This document shows, piece after piece, positions 1 through 7,603 of a DNA stretch of 64,000 bases. The notes under the pieces are model-generated. The model had not been told where the DNA came from. It saw only the letters and a list, made by a program, of their open reading frames with translations, and ran no database searches. A program made the position numbers and the translations under genes. Origin of the DNA: Ignavibacteriales bacterium (GTDB lineage: Bacteria > Bacteroidota > Ignavibacteria > Ignavibacteriales > Ignavibacteriaceae); assembly GCA_016707585.1 (NCBI GenBank), contig JADJHL010000002.1:62001-126000 (forward strand), given 5' to 3'. How positions within the stretch are numbered: position 1 is the stretch's first letter; every line of letters starts with the position of its first letter.

Positions 1-800
1 GTATTCATTCCAGTAGAAAATGAAACTTCTGAGGTAAATTTATTTGGAAACTCAACTGTACTTATTTGAACAAGTCCGCCAGTAAAATCAGCCGGTTTAT
101 CTGGTGTAAATGTTTTAGCAGTTATTACGCTTTCAATTAAGTTTGCTGGAAAAATATCATAAGAAAAACTTTTCTTTTCTGGATCAGTACTTGGTAAACT
201 TGCGCCATTTAATAAAGTATTATTGTATCTATCTCCAACGCCTCGAACAAATGCATACTTACCTTCAGAAATAGTAACGCCAGTCATTCTCTTTAAGACA
301 TCAGTTCCATCAGAACTTCCATTTTTCTTAATCAACTCACCACTAAATCCATCAACAATGTTTGCAGAATTTTTTTGAATCTTAAGTACAGATGTTTCTG
401 TGTTTTTTAAAGCTTCAGCAGTTACAAGAACTTCCTGCAATTCTGTTGATGTCGATTCAAGTGAAACATCTAACTTTGTATTTGATTTGGATTGAACCTG
501 AACATCTTTTATTGTAATTGTTTGATAAGAAATGTAGGATACCTTTACAGTGTAACTTCCTTCGTCTAATCCTTTAATAATATAATTCCCATCAATATCT
601 GTTGATGCTCCTATTGTTGTGCCTTCAATTAAAACATTAGCGCCAATTAGTTCTTCATTTGTATTTTTATCGATAATCTTACCCGTAATGCTACCAGTGC
701 TTTGAGCCAACATTGGAACCTGCATCAGCAATATCACTAAAGTGATTATCAATTTCATAAATAAGTAGCTTCTAGATTTATTCAGAATTGTTTTTAACAT
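1..800 (-). CDS. TonB-dependent outer-membrane receptor, N-terminal part (runs off the window)
   Basis: The reading frame is open from the ATG at 800 to the window edge, giving about 266 residues of the N-terminus. A signal peptide is visible (second Met near residue 15, hydrophobic run, cleavage near MLAQS). It is followed by a carboxypeptidase-like regulatory beta-sandwich (GSITGKIIDKNTNEELIGAN, about residues 36-120) and the start of a TonB plug domain (ELQEVLVTAEAL; later VRGVGDRYNNTLLNG and LPSTDPEKK). The motif order is that of outer-membrane receptors that import substrates with TonB energy. GGAGAG lies just upstream of ATG 800, which favours this start over the internal Met. The barrel lies outside the window, so the substrate cannot be read directly; the promoter region carries a Pho-box-like array, which suggests phosphate or a phosphorylated compound. 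Confidence 0.88.
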   Translation of the reverse strand, partial: MLKTILNKSRSYLFMKLIITLVILLMQVPMLAQSTGSITGKIIDKNTNEELIGANVLIEGTTIGASTDIDGNYIIKGLDEGSYTVKVSYISYQTITIKDVQVQSKSNTKLDVSLESTSTELQEVLVTAEALKNTETSVLKIQKNSANIVDGFSGELIKKNGSSDGTDVLKRMTGVTISEGKYAFVRGVGDRYNNTLLNGASLPSTDPEKKSFSYDIFPANLIESVITAKTFTPDKPADFTGGLVQISTVEFPNKFTSEVSFSTGMN

Positions 801-839
801 TTTCTCTCCATTAAAATATTTTTGTTTCCTTCGACGCCC

Positions 840-906
840 GAAAACTATAATTCTAATGTTAAGGGAATGTTAAGAGAGTGTTATGAGTTTGTTAACGAAT
901 TGTTAA
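840..906 (-). promoter_or_regulatory. Pho-box-like direct-repeat array and putative promoter of the TonB receptor
   Basis: Five hexamers TGTTAA, TGTTAA, TGTTAT, TGTTAA, TGTTAA start at 857, 868, 879, 890 and 901, exactly 11 bp apart. Read on the receptor's coding strand they are TTAACA, TTAACA, ATAACA, TTAACA, TTAACA. This matches the TT(A/C)ACA direct repeats bound by PhoP/PhoB response regulators, whose boxes are built of 11-bp units. Nine bases downstream of the last repeat lies TAGTTTTC (847-840), close to the Bacteroidetes TAnnTTTG -7 element. The array sits 57-106 bp upstream of the start codon. The repeats and spacing are direct observation; the regulator identity is inference. Confidence 0.65.
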
Positions 907-935
907 GGTGAGAAATATGCAAAGAAAACTACATT

Positions 936-1760
936 TTAGTTATCATAAATTACCGCAGATAAGTATCCAACAACTTCGGATTTATCGCCAGTAATATCAC
1001 CAGAATCACTTCGGTTGATAACATAAGATTTGCTAATATTTTTAAGTGAGGCTGCTTTCATCATTACTGCTATTGGACCACCGCCGCAAGCTTCACATTC
1101 TTTGTCATCAAGATCTTTTAGCAGTTGTTCAAAATCAAAATCATTTATTCGTTGTTCAACAACTGAATCCAACCGATCAGCTTCTTCAGAAGAGTAAAAA
1201 TGAGACATATCTGAACTTGCAACGACAAGCGTTTCTTCATCCACAACTTCAGAGATTTTTTCAGCAAGATGATCTACAAACATTTTACTTTGATCGCCCA
1301 TTACAATCGGAACTATTTTAAAATCTTTTAATACTGATTGGAGAAATGGAATTTGTACTTCCAAAGCATGCTCTTTTCGATGTCCTTGTATTCCTTTAAA
1401 AATAACTTTTGAATTATTAACTATTTTTTCTGTCATATCTTTATCAATCTCAACAATACCCAAAGGTGTTTCATAAGCATCCCCATCATAAATAGAAATG
1501 CCAGGAAAATATTCCGCATGGCTTGGTGAAATAACTATAACCGTTTTATAAGATTTGTTTTTCAAAAGATTGTAAGCATAAGCAGCTGTTTTGCCTGAAT
1601 AAATATATCCTGCGTGAGGAGAAACAATTCCAAATATTTTGTTAAAAGATTTTTCAGGTTTTGCAACATTAAGAAGTAATGAAATATCCTGTTGTAACTT
1701 TTCTTTTTCTGCTGGATAAAAATATCCTGCAACTTGCTGATGTCTTATTTTCATTTTCAT
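936..1760 (-). CDS. amrB: AmmeMemoRadiSam system protein B (MEMO1 family)
   Basis: This is a MEMO1-family protein of 274 residues, a normal length. The N-terminal RQ/HQQVAGYFYP segment and SPHAGYIYSG (about residues 47-56) are family hallmarks, followed by a SPSHAEYF segment and SSDMSHF near the middle. MEMO proteins share the fold of class III extradiol dioxygenases and use conserved histidines for metal binding. In bacteria this gene is usually found with an AMMECR1 gene and a radical SAM gene. Here it overlaps the AMMECR1 gene by 4 bp (ATGA), so the two are co-translated. Two in-frame Met codons compete for the start (1760 and 1754); GGAG is better spaced for 1754. The biochemical role is not settled in the family. 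Confidence 0.9.
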   Translation of the reverse strand: MKMKIRHQQVAGYFYPAEKEKLQQDISLLLNVAKPEKSFNKIFGIVSPHAGYIYSGKTAAYAYNLLKNKSYKTVIVISPSHAEYFPGISIYDGDAYETPLGIVEIDKDMTEKIVNNSKVIFKGIQGHRKEHALEVQIPFLQSVLKDFKIVPIVMGDQSKMFVDHLAEKISEVVDEETLVVASSDMSHFYSSEEADRLDSVVEQRINDFDFEQLLKDLDDKECEACGGGPIAVMMKAASLKNISKSYVINRSDSGDITGDKSEVVGYLSAVIYDN

Positions 1761-2314
1761 TTCTCCGTTTCTTCTTCGGAAAATATTTCGGCTGTAAAGA
1801 CTTTTATCTTTAGCATTCTTTCTTTCCAGAACTCACTGTAAAATCCTGCTTTGTTACAAAGCGCAGATAAAAATTCTTCTCGATTAAGATGATGCTCTGT
1901 GGCAACCTGAGGAAGTAATAATCCTCCGCCACCTTCATCAAGATATAAACCGTGAGTTCCAATAGCTATTTCATCATAATTATTAATCGGTTTAAATTCT
2001 GAAAGAATAGAAATTTCAATTTTAATTTTTTCAAACTCAGATTTTTTTAATGCAGAAAATCTTGGGTCATTTACAGCAGCATGAATTGCGGCTGAACAAA
2101 TTGTATCAAATAAAGGTTCTCTTCCAATGATATAACCAATACATCCGCGTAAATCATGATTAATAGTTAGCGTAACAAATGCGCCAAGTTTTTCTTTTAG
2201 TAACGGATATTTTTTAAGGTCCGGTTTATCGGGTTCTTTTCCATCAAACAAAGAACCGATTGATTGACGTGCTGCTTTTAGAAGGATTATTTTTTCTTCG
2301 TGTGAGATATCCAT
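1757..2314 (-). CDS. amrA: AmmeMemoRadiSam system protein A (AMMECR1 domain)
   Basis: This 185-residue protein carries the AMMECR1 domain over nearly its whole length. The signature LRGCIGY (about residues 55-61) is clear, as are the DPRFSALKKSEF and ISILSEFKPI segments. The LLLPQVATEH segment near residue 135 matches the C-terminal half of the family. It is the upstream member of a two-gene unit with the MEMO protein. The third usual partner, a radical SAM enzyme, is not adjacent: the next upstream gene in the same direction encodes an unrelated beta-rich protein. Function is unknown at the biochemical level; the family is widespread in archaea, bacteria and eukaryotes. Confidence 0.9.
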   Translation of the reverse strand: MDISHEEKIILLKAARQSIGSLFDGKEPDKPDLKKYPLLKEKLGAFVTLTINHDLRGCIGYIIGREPLFDTICSAAIHAAVNDPRFSALKKSEFEKIKIEISILSEFKPINNYDEIAIGTHGLYLDEGGGGLLLPQVATEHHLNREEFLSALCNKAGFYSEFWKERMLKIKVFTAEIFSEEETEK

Positions 2315-2334
2315 ACTTCCTTTTATATTTTTAA

Positions 2335-2406
2335 GTCATCACGAGCATAGCCAGGTAATCTACTTATAAAACAGATTGCTTCGCCCTAATCGGACTCGCA
2401 ATGACA
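2335..2406. repeat. Intergenic palindromic repeat (GTCAT...ATGAC family)
   Basis: The element starts GTCATCACGAG and ends CTCGCAATGACATT, with CAGATTGCTTCGCC in the middle. It shares the right half almost exactly with the better-preserved copy at 3246-3333 and the inner core with copies at 20235 and 39068. It lies between two leftward genes. It is a REP-like short palindromic element; mobility is not shown. Confidence 0.7.
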
Positions 2407-2409
2407 TTC

Positions 2410-3234
2410 CTATATAATTTTACAAACTAATAACTTAGTTTTATCAACAATTAAAAAGAGAAAATTATCTTTAACGAAAAATGATTCCGGCATTAAATTA
2501 ACTAAATTTTTATCTAAAGTTTCTTCAAGCAGAATTTTATTTTTTGCTAAATCAACTGCAGTAAAAATATTTGAGTAAGTATTGTTTTTAGCAACTTCGT
2601 GATAGTTAAACAACAATAAATTATCAATTTTCAAATAACTTATTTCACCTTTAACAACATTGTCTGATAAAACTTGCTTTAAATATTTATGGTGTAATTC
2701 TTCACCATTTTCATTCCTGTTAAAATACTCAGGAAACAAATAATTCTGTTTCCAAAATTCCTTATCAAGTTTTTCTTTTAATTGATTTAATATTGAAACA
2801 TCATTTCCTAATTCCTCCACAACATTTCCAGTAAAACAATCTAAGGCAAAGTAAACTCTATTCTCAAATCTTTGTTGATAACAATAAACTTTATCCTCAT
2901 TCACCAAAGCAAACACATAATTATCATTTTGCCATAAAGTTTTCTTAGAACTCATATCAAATGCTATTATACTTTTATGAGTCGGCATATCAGGTTTGCC
3001 GTATGCATGGAAAAAGATCAAATCATTATAAATTGTTTCTATTCCAATCCAGTTTTTTTCATCCATCTGAAACTGGTTAAATATTTTCTTACCCGATTCA
3101 ATATCAATACAACTAAAAAAAACCTCTTTGGTTGTAGCATCTCTTTCTTCCAGCACAATTTTTTTATTTGTTGTTGGAAGAATGCGCCAAATTTGTTTTT
3201 TGTTATCGTGTTTGTATAGTTTTTTAAGTTTCAT
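2410..3234 (-). CDS. Hypothetical beta-rich protein (DUF4905-like)
   Basis: This 274-residue protein has no signal peptide and no membrane segment. Blade-like repeats are visible: aromatic-rich beta strands such as KKQIWRILPTT, KKTLWQNDNY and FENRVYFALDCFTG, alternating with short turns, like a small PQQ/WD-type propeller. The N-terminal pattern (IWR..., VLEERD..., FSCIDIESGK) resembles the DUF4905 family of Bacteroidetes, but I am only moderately sure of that. It is cytoplasmic by default. Repeats flank it on both sides (2335-2406 and 3246-3333), so it is probably a single-gene unit rather than part of the MEMO/AMMECR1 operon. No function is proposed. Confidence 0.6.
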   Translation of the reverse strand: MKLKKLYKHDNKKQIWRILPTTNKKIVLEERDATTKEVFFSCIDIESGKKIFNQFQMDEKNWIGIETIYNDLIFFHAYGKPDMPTHKSIIAFDMSSKKTLWQNDNYVFALVNEDKVYCYQQRFENRVYFALDCFTGNVVEELGNDVSILNQLKEKLDKEFWKQNYLFPEYFNRNENGEELHHKYLKQVLSDNVVKGEISYLKIDNLLLFNYHEVAKNNTYSNIFTAVDLAKNKILLEETLDKNLVNLMPESFFVKDNFLFLIVDKTKLLVCKII

Positions 3235-3245
3235 TTTCTTTTTCA

Positions 3246-3333
3246 GTCATTGCGAGCGAGTCTTCGAATGAAGCAATCTGCAGTTTTTTGTTAGATTGCT
3301 TCATCCCGATTGAATCGGGACTCGCAATGACAT
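3246..3333. repeat. Intergenic palindromic repeat, best-preserved copy (GTCAT...ATGAC family)
   Basis: The element begins GTCATTGCGAGCGAG and ends CTCGCAATGACAT, so its outer arms are complementary. Inside, GAAGCAATCTGC and its complement around AGATTGCTTC form a second arm pair. The whole can fold as a long hairpin between the tryptophanase gene and the DUF4905-like gene. Related copies lie at 2335, 20235 and 39068. Confidence 0.75.
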
Positions 3334-3345
3334 TCTTGATTAATC

Positions 3346-4725
3346 TTAAATAATAGGTTCAAATCGTGCTGTAAAGTGGCGAAGCATTGGTGCTTCGTAT
3401 GTAAACTTATAACCTTTAAGCTTATCACGATTTTTATAAACCTCAATTATCACTTCAATTAAATAATCAATATGACTTTGTGTATAAACTCTTCTTGGAA
3501 TGGCCATTCTTACTAATTCCATCATTGAAGGAATTAATTTTCCATTCTTATCATACTTACCAAACATAACACTACCGATCTCAACTGAACGAACTCCACC
3601 TTCAAGATAAAGTTCACAAACAATTGATTGACCAGGATATTGAGCAGGAGGAATATTAGGTAAAAATCTTTTTGCATCAACATAAATTGCGTGTCCTCCA
3701 GGTGGTTCAATAATCGGAACACCGGCTGCAACTAATCTTTCACCAAGATACTCAACACTACGAATTCTATATTGCAAATAATGTTCATCAACAATTTCCA
3801 ATAATCCTTGAGCAACTGCTTCAAGATCACGTCCAGCAAGTCCACCGTAAGTTGGAAAACCTTCTGTAACGATTAAAAGATTTCTACATTTCATTGCAAG
3901 TTCTTCATCATTCATTGCAAGAAATCCACCAATGTTTACAAGTGCATCTTTCTTTGCACTCATTGTAACACCATCAGCATAAGAAAACATTTCCTGGGCA
4001 ATTTCTAATGGAGTTTTATTTTCGTATCCTTTTTCTCGCATCTTTATGAAGTAAGCATTTTCTGCAAAACGACAAGCATCAATAAAAAGTGGAATTCCAT
4101 ATTTTTTACAAACAACTTTTACATCTTTAATATTCTGCATTGATACCGGCTGACCGCCACCGGAATTGTTTGTAACTGTTATCATACAAAGAGGAATATT
4201 TTCAACTCCTTTTTCTTTGATGAAAGCTTCAAGTTTTTCAACATCCATATTACCTTTAAAGTCAGCACGAATTTCCGGATGCTTACCAACTTCATTTAAA
4301 AGATCAACCGCTTCTGCACCGCTAAACTCAACATTTGCACGTGTTGTATCAAAGTGTGTGTTATTAGGAATCGATTTTCCTTCACCTCCTACAATTGAGA
4401 AAAGAATTTTTTCTGCTGCTCTACCCTGGTGAGTTGGAATAATGAATTTAAGATTTGTAATACTTTTAATTACTGCTTCAAACCTGTAAAAACTTTTTGA
4501 GCCTGCATAGGATTCGTCGCCTTCCATAATTCCTGCCCATTGCTTTGCACTCATTGCAGAAGTTCCGCTGTCAGTAAGTAAATCAATTAGAACATCATCT
4601 GCAGGAAGAAGAAAAGGATTATATCCTGCTTCTTTAAGAAGAATTTCTCGCTCTTCACGAGTAGTAAATCTTATTGGTTCAACGGATTTTATTTTGAACG
4701 GTTCAATAATTGTTTTGGGTTTCAT
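3346..4725 (-). CDS. tnaA: Tryptophanase (PLP-dependent beta-eliminating lyase)
   Basis: The 459-residue protein is a full-length member of the tryptophanase/tyrosine phenol-lyase family. The PLP site is SAKKD with K258/K259; DLLTDSGTSAMS, PTHQGRAAE and PTYGGLAGRD are family blocks. Two positions separate the two enzymes. The segment SVEIG (380-384) carries Ile where tyrosine phenol-lyase has its phenol-binding Arg (SMERG). The C-terminal RHFTAR has His450, as in tryptophanase, where phenol-lyase has Phe. Both point to tryptophanase, which splits L-tryptophan into indole, pyruvate and ammonia. No tnaB-type permease and no Trp-containing leader peptide is seen nearby. The gene is monocistronic and divergent from the YIP1 gene. 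Confidence 0.9.
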   Translation of the reverse strand: MKPKTIIEPFKIKSVEPIRFTTREEREILLKEAGYNPFLLPADDVLIDLLTDSGTSAMSAKQWAGIMEGDESYAGSKSFYRFEAVIKSITNLKFIIPTHQGRAAEKILFSIVGGEGKSIPNNTHFDTTRANVEFSGAEAVDLLNEVGKHPEIRADFKGNMDVEKLEAFIKEKGVENIPLCMITVTNNSGGGQPVSMQNIKDVKVVCKKYGIPLFIDACRFAENAYFIKMREKGYENKTPLEIAQEMFSYADGVTMSAKKDALVNIGGFLAMNDEELAMKCRNLLIVTEGFPTYGGLAGRDLEAVAQGLLEIVDEHYLQYRIRSVEYLGERLVAAGVPIIEPPGGHAIYVDAKRFLPNIPPAQYPGQSIVCELYLEGGVRSVEIGSVMFGKYDKNGKLIPSMMELVRMAIPRRVYTQSHIDYLIEVIIEVYKNRDKLKGYKFTYEAPMLRHFTARFEPII

Positions 4726-4881
4726 AAAATATCCATATTAGAATTGAGTGAATTTTTTCTTGTTCAAATTTAATAAAAGATGGTTCTTATTTCTCATGAA
4801 TTAATAAAGTTTCTTATTGCCTTTTGATCGATTCCTAAATAGTTTGCTTATGTGTCATTTCAAAAATAATCAGGAGAAACA

Positions 4882-5694
4882 ATGGAAACAGAAGAAACAA
4901 ATCAAACTGAACAGAATTCAACAGAAGTTGAGGAGTTATCACACACTGATAAAATTGTTGGTGTGATTTCAGAGCCAACTAATCTTTTTTCTAAGTTGGC
5001 GTTTCTAAATACAAAAGTTACTGATTGGTTGCTTCCGCTACTCGCGATGATTATTGTGGCTATTGTTGCAACATTTATTTATATGTCAAATCCAAGTATC
5101 AAATACGAGATGCAACAGCAGCAAGAAAAAGCAATGCGTGAACAGTTTGAGAAAATGGTTGAGAGTGGCCAAATGACCCAGGAACAAGTTGATGAGCAAT
5201 TAGATAAAACTTCTGAAATGATGAATAATCCTATGTTTACCTATCTATTTCCATCAATAGCAATTTTTGTAATGTCGTTAGTTTGGTTTTTTGTATTTAC
5301 TACTTTGGCATTTGTTGTCGCCAAATTTGCATTTAAAGGTGATGGAGGTTATTCGCAGGCTATGACTGCAATGGGATTACCAATGTACATTTCAGTTTTG
5401 CAAAGCATTATTTTAATTGTCGTTGGATTATTGATGGGAAAAATGTTAACAGGATTAAATCCAGCTTCTTTAATGGGTATGGATGTTAAAACTTTACCAG
5501 GATTTTTATTAAGCAGGCTGGATGTTTTTTCAATCTGGTTTTATGTTGTTGTTGGAATTGCTTTTGCAAAAATGTTTAAAACTAATAATGTAAAAAATTA
5601 CATTATTGCCTCAGTTGGAATATGGCTTGTATTCATGTTTATAATTTTTGGATTGGCTCAAGTATCTCCAATGTTTGGAAATATGATAAGATAG
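4882..5694 (+). CDS. YIP1 family integral membrane protein
   Basis: This protein of 270 residues starts with an acidic, Glu-rich cytoplasmic tail and then VGVISEPTNLFSKLAF, the usual entry to YIP1-domain proteins. About five hydrophobic segments follow (near residues 50-70, 120-150, 165-190, 210-230 and 240-262). A Gln/Glu/Met-rich linker (about 75-115) is probably an extramembrane helix. AGGAGAAACAATG gives a good ribosome-binding site at 4882. The role of bacterial YIP1 proteins is unknown. The gene is followed by a bidirectional terminator, so it stands alone. Confidence 0.8.
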   Translation: METEETNQTEQNSTEVEELSHTDKIVGVISEPTNLFSKLAFLNTKVTDWLLPLLAMIIVAIVATFIYMSNPSIKYEMQQQQEKAMREQFEKMVESGQMTQEQVDEQLDKTSEMMNNPMFTYLFPSIAIFVMSLVWFFVFTTLAFVVAKFAFKGDGGYSQAMTAMGLPMYISVLQSIILIVVGLLMGKMLTGLNPASLMGMDVKTLPGFLLSRLDVFSIWFYVVVGIAFAKMFKTNNVKNYIIASVGIWLVFMFIIFGLAQVSPMFGNMIR

Positions 5695-5702
5695 ATTTAT
5701 GT

Positions 5703-5734
5703 AAAATGGAACAGTAACTCAACTGTTCCATTTT
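5703..5734. terminator. Bidirectional intrinsic terminator between convergent genes
   Basis: A perfect 13-bp stem (AAAATGGAACAGT, 5703-5715, with its complement at 5722-5734) and a 6-base loop is followed by a T run on both strands. It separates the rightward YIP1 gene from the leftward solute-binding gene whose stop codon it touches. Confidence 0.85.
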
Positions 5735-7428
5735 TATTGTTCTAATCTCCATTCCCACGCTCCATAAAATAATCCCAACGGTGAGAAGCTAATATTTTTT
5801 ATTCGTTTATTGTATGTAATGATGTTATCAGACCAAAACAAGACTGTAATTGGTTCAGCAGTTTTAAAAATATTACTCACTGATTTATAAACTGATTGCC
5901 GTTTCTCTTCGCTATCTGATGGTTTGAGATCATCTAATAATTTATCCAACTCTTGATCATAGTAACTTGTAAAATTTAACATTCCCTTTTCAGATTCCGG
6001 ATTTGTATAATTATCTAAGTTCAACGGAATTTGAATTGTCCAGCCAGATAAAAATGCATCATATTTTTTACCAAGCAAACCATCAATCAATTCTTTTTTC
6101 TCAACAAAAATTACTTCAACATCAACTCCAACTTCTTTTAAATTGTTTTTAATAATTGTTGAAGCAAATTCCCTCGTCGGATTTCCGGTATTAGAAAACA
6201 TTTTAAATGAAAATTTCTGACTTCCCTTTTCAAGTATTCCATCACCATTTAAATCTTTCCATCCTTCTTCCGCTAACATTTGCTTTGCACGGGTAGGATT
6301 GTATTCATATTTTTTTAATGACTGATCAACATAAGATTTGAATATTGGAGAGATCGGAGAATCATAAACTTCACCAAATTTTCCTATTACAGATTGAAAT
6401 ATTTCATTTCGGTTTATCGCAAGTGATAAAGCTTTTTTTATTTTAGTTGAAGCAAAAAACTTATTTGGTTTAATTTGTTTTTTTGAAAATGCTTCAGGAT
6501 CAATGTTATTCCAACCAACATAATCAAAATCTCTTCCTTTGATGGAACCAAGAGCAATGTTCTCATTTCCATCAAGCTCTTTAACTTTTTCCGATTTAAC
6601 ATCTTCTATTAACTCGATTTCACCTTTTTGTAGTTGAGTTATTAATGAAAATTCATCTGGAACAATCTTAAAAATAATTTCCTGAATGTTTTCACCATTA
6701 AACAAATAGCAAAGACTATCAGATTTAAGATGTATTTTTTGATCTCGTTCCCATTTATAAAGCTTAAATGCGCCGCTTGTAACTGGCTTAAAATTCAACT
6801 CAGCAGTTTCAACATCATCTCTTTTAATTCCATCATATAAATGTTTTGGAACAATTGCATGGTTTATGTCTAGAAGGGAAAAATTACTGTAATCTTTAAA
6901 AAAGATTGTTACACTTTTATCAGAATTTATTCTAAAAGTTTTTTCAATATCAATGTGTAAATCATCTGAACTAAAAAAGTTTTCAAATAATCCGAAAAGT
7001 CTGCTGTTAACTTTTGGATCGGAATAAATATCAAACGAAAATATTATATCATCAACTGTAATTGGTTTTCCATCAGACCATTTAAGATTATCGCGTAGAT
7101 TTAATGTTATAAAATTAGAATCTTTGTTTATGATATAACTTTCCGCAAGCATTGGCTCAAACTCAATTATACCAAGCGAATCATTCCAGCTTTCTAACAT
7201 AGGTTTTAAGTAAAGCAAATCCATCAAATGTCCTTCTTGCAAATCGAATGCAAAAAGAGGATTTATTGTTGCAACATCGGCTGGAATTCCTACAACAATT
7301 ACTTGTTTTGGTTTATTGGAAGATTGTGAACAGTTATTAAAAATTATTATGCTTGTAGAAAATACTATCAAAACAAAAACATAATTAATAACTTTATTAA
7401 GATTTATAAAAATTTTTGAAGTGCTCAT
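5734..7428 (-). CDS. Extracellular solute-binding lipoprotein, family 5 (peptide ABC-transporter type)
   Basis: The 564-residue protein begins with a lipoprotein signal peptide (hydrophobic run ending IIIFNNC, Cys near residue 33) and so is membrane anchored on the periplasmic side. The family 5 solute-binding fold is recognisable: ATINPLFAFD near the N-terminus, YIINKDSNFITLNLRDNLKW with SDGKPITVDDIIFSF, and FSFKMFSNTGNPTREFASTI in the C-terminal lobe. Such proteins usually capture oligopeptides for Dpp/Opp transporters. No permease or ATPase gene is adjacent, so its transporter must lie elsewhere or the protein acts alone. The substrate cannot be read from sequence. Confidence 0.85.
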   Translation of the reverse strand: MSTSKIFINLNKVINYVFVLIVFSTSIIIFNNCSQSSNKPKQVIVVGIPADVATINPLFAFDLQEGHLMDLLYLKPMLESWNDSLGIIEFEPMLAESYIINKDSNFITLNLRDNLKWSDGKPITVDDIIFSFDIYSDPKVNSRLFGLFENFFSSDDLHIDIEKTFRINSDKSVTIFFKDYSNFSLLDINHAIVPKHLYDGIKRDDVETAELNFKPVTSGAFKLYKWERDQKIHLKSDSLCYLFNGENIQEIIFKIVPDEFSLITQLQKGEIELIEDVKSEKVKELDGNENIALGSIKGRDFDYVGWNNIDPEAFSKKQIKPNKFFASTKIKKALSLAINRNEIFQSVIGKFGEVYDSPISPIFKSYVDQSLKKYEYNPTRAKQMLAEEGWKDLNGDGILEKGSQKFSFKMFSNTGNPTREFASTIIKNNLKEVGVDVEVIFVEKKELIDGLLGKKYDAFLSGWTIQIPLNLDNYTNPESEKGMLNFTSYYDQELDKLLDDLKPSDSEEKRQSVYKSVSNIFKTAEPITVLFWSDNIITYNKRIKNISFSPLGLFYGAWEWRLEQ

Positions 7429-7564
7429 TTTATGTAACTTATTTTGTTAGATACTATTCAAATTTAACACTGTTAAATGTTTAAAAGTAGTACAACAATA
7501 TAAATTTATTTAAGGAAGTTGTTTGAAGCGTTTGTATTTCAACCCGGAAATAGTAGTCAGGAAA

Positions 7565-7601
7565 AACAAACCTGGTTAAGAAATTTTAATCTTAAAACCA
7601 G
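7565..7601 (-). terminator. Putative terminator after the TPR operon
   Basis: Just past the stop codon of the leftward TPR gene the coding strand reads CTGGTTTTAAGA, a short A/T loop, TCTTAACCAG and then a T-rich run (GTTTGTTTTT). The stem has a two-base bulge. It fits an intrinsic terminator for the operon running from 11245 down to 7604. Confidence 0.55.
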
Positions 7602-7603
7602 AT

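Noticed and set aside
4738..4797. 19-codon frame just upstream of tryptophanase (MRNKNHLLLN...), possible tnaC-like leader
   Set aside because: It has no Trp codon, no Pro near the stop and no ribosome-binding site, so the TnaC mechanism does not apply.
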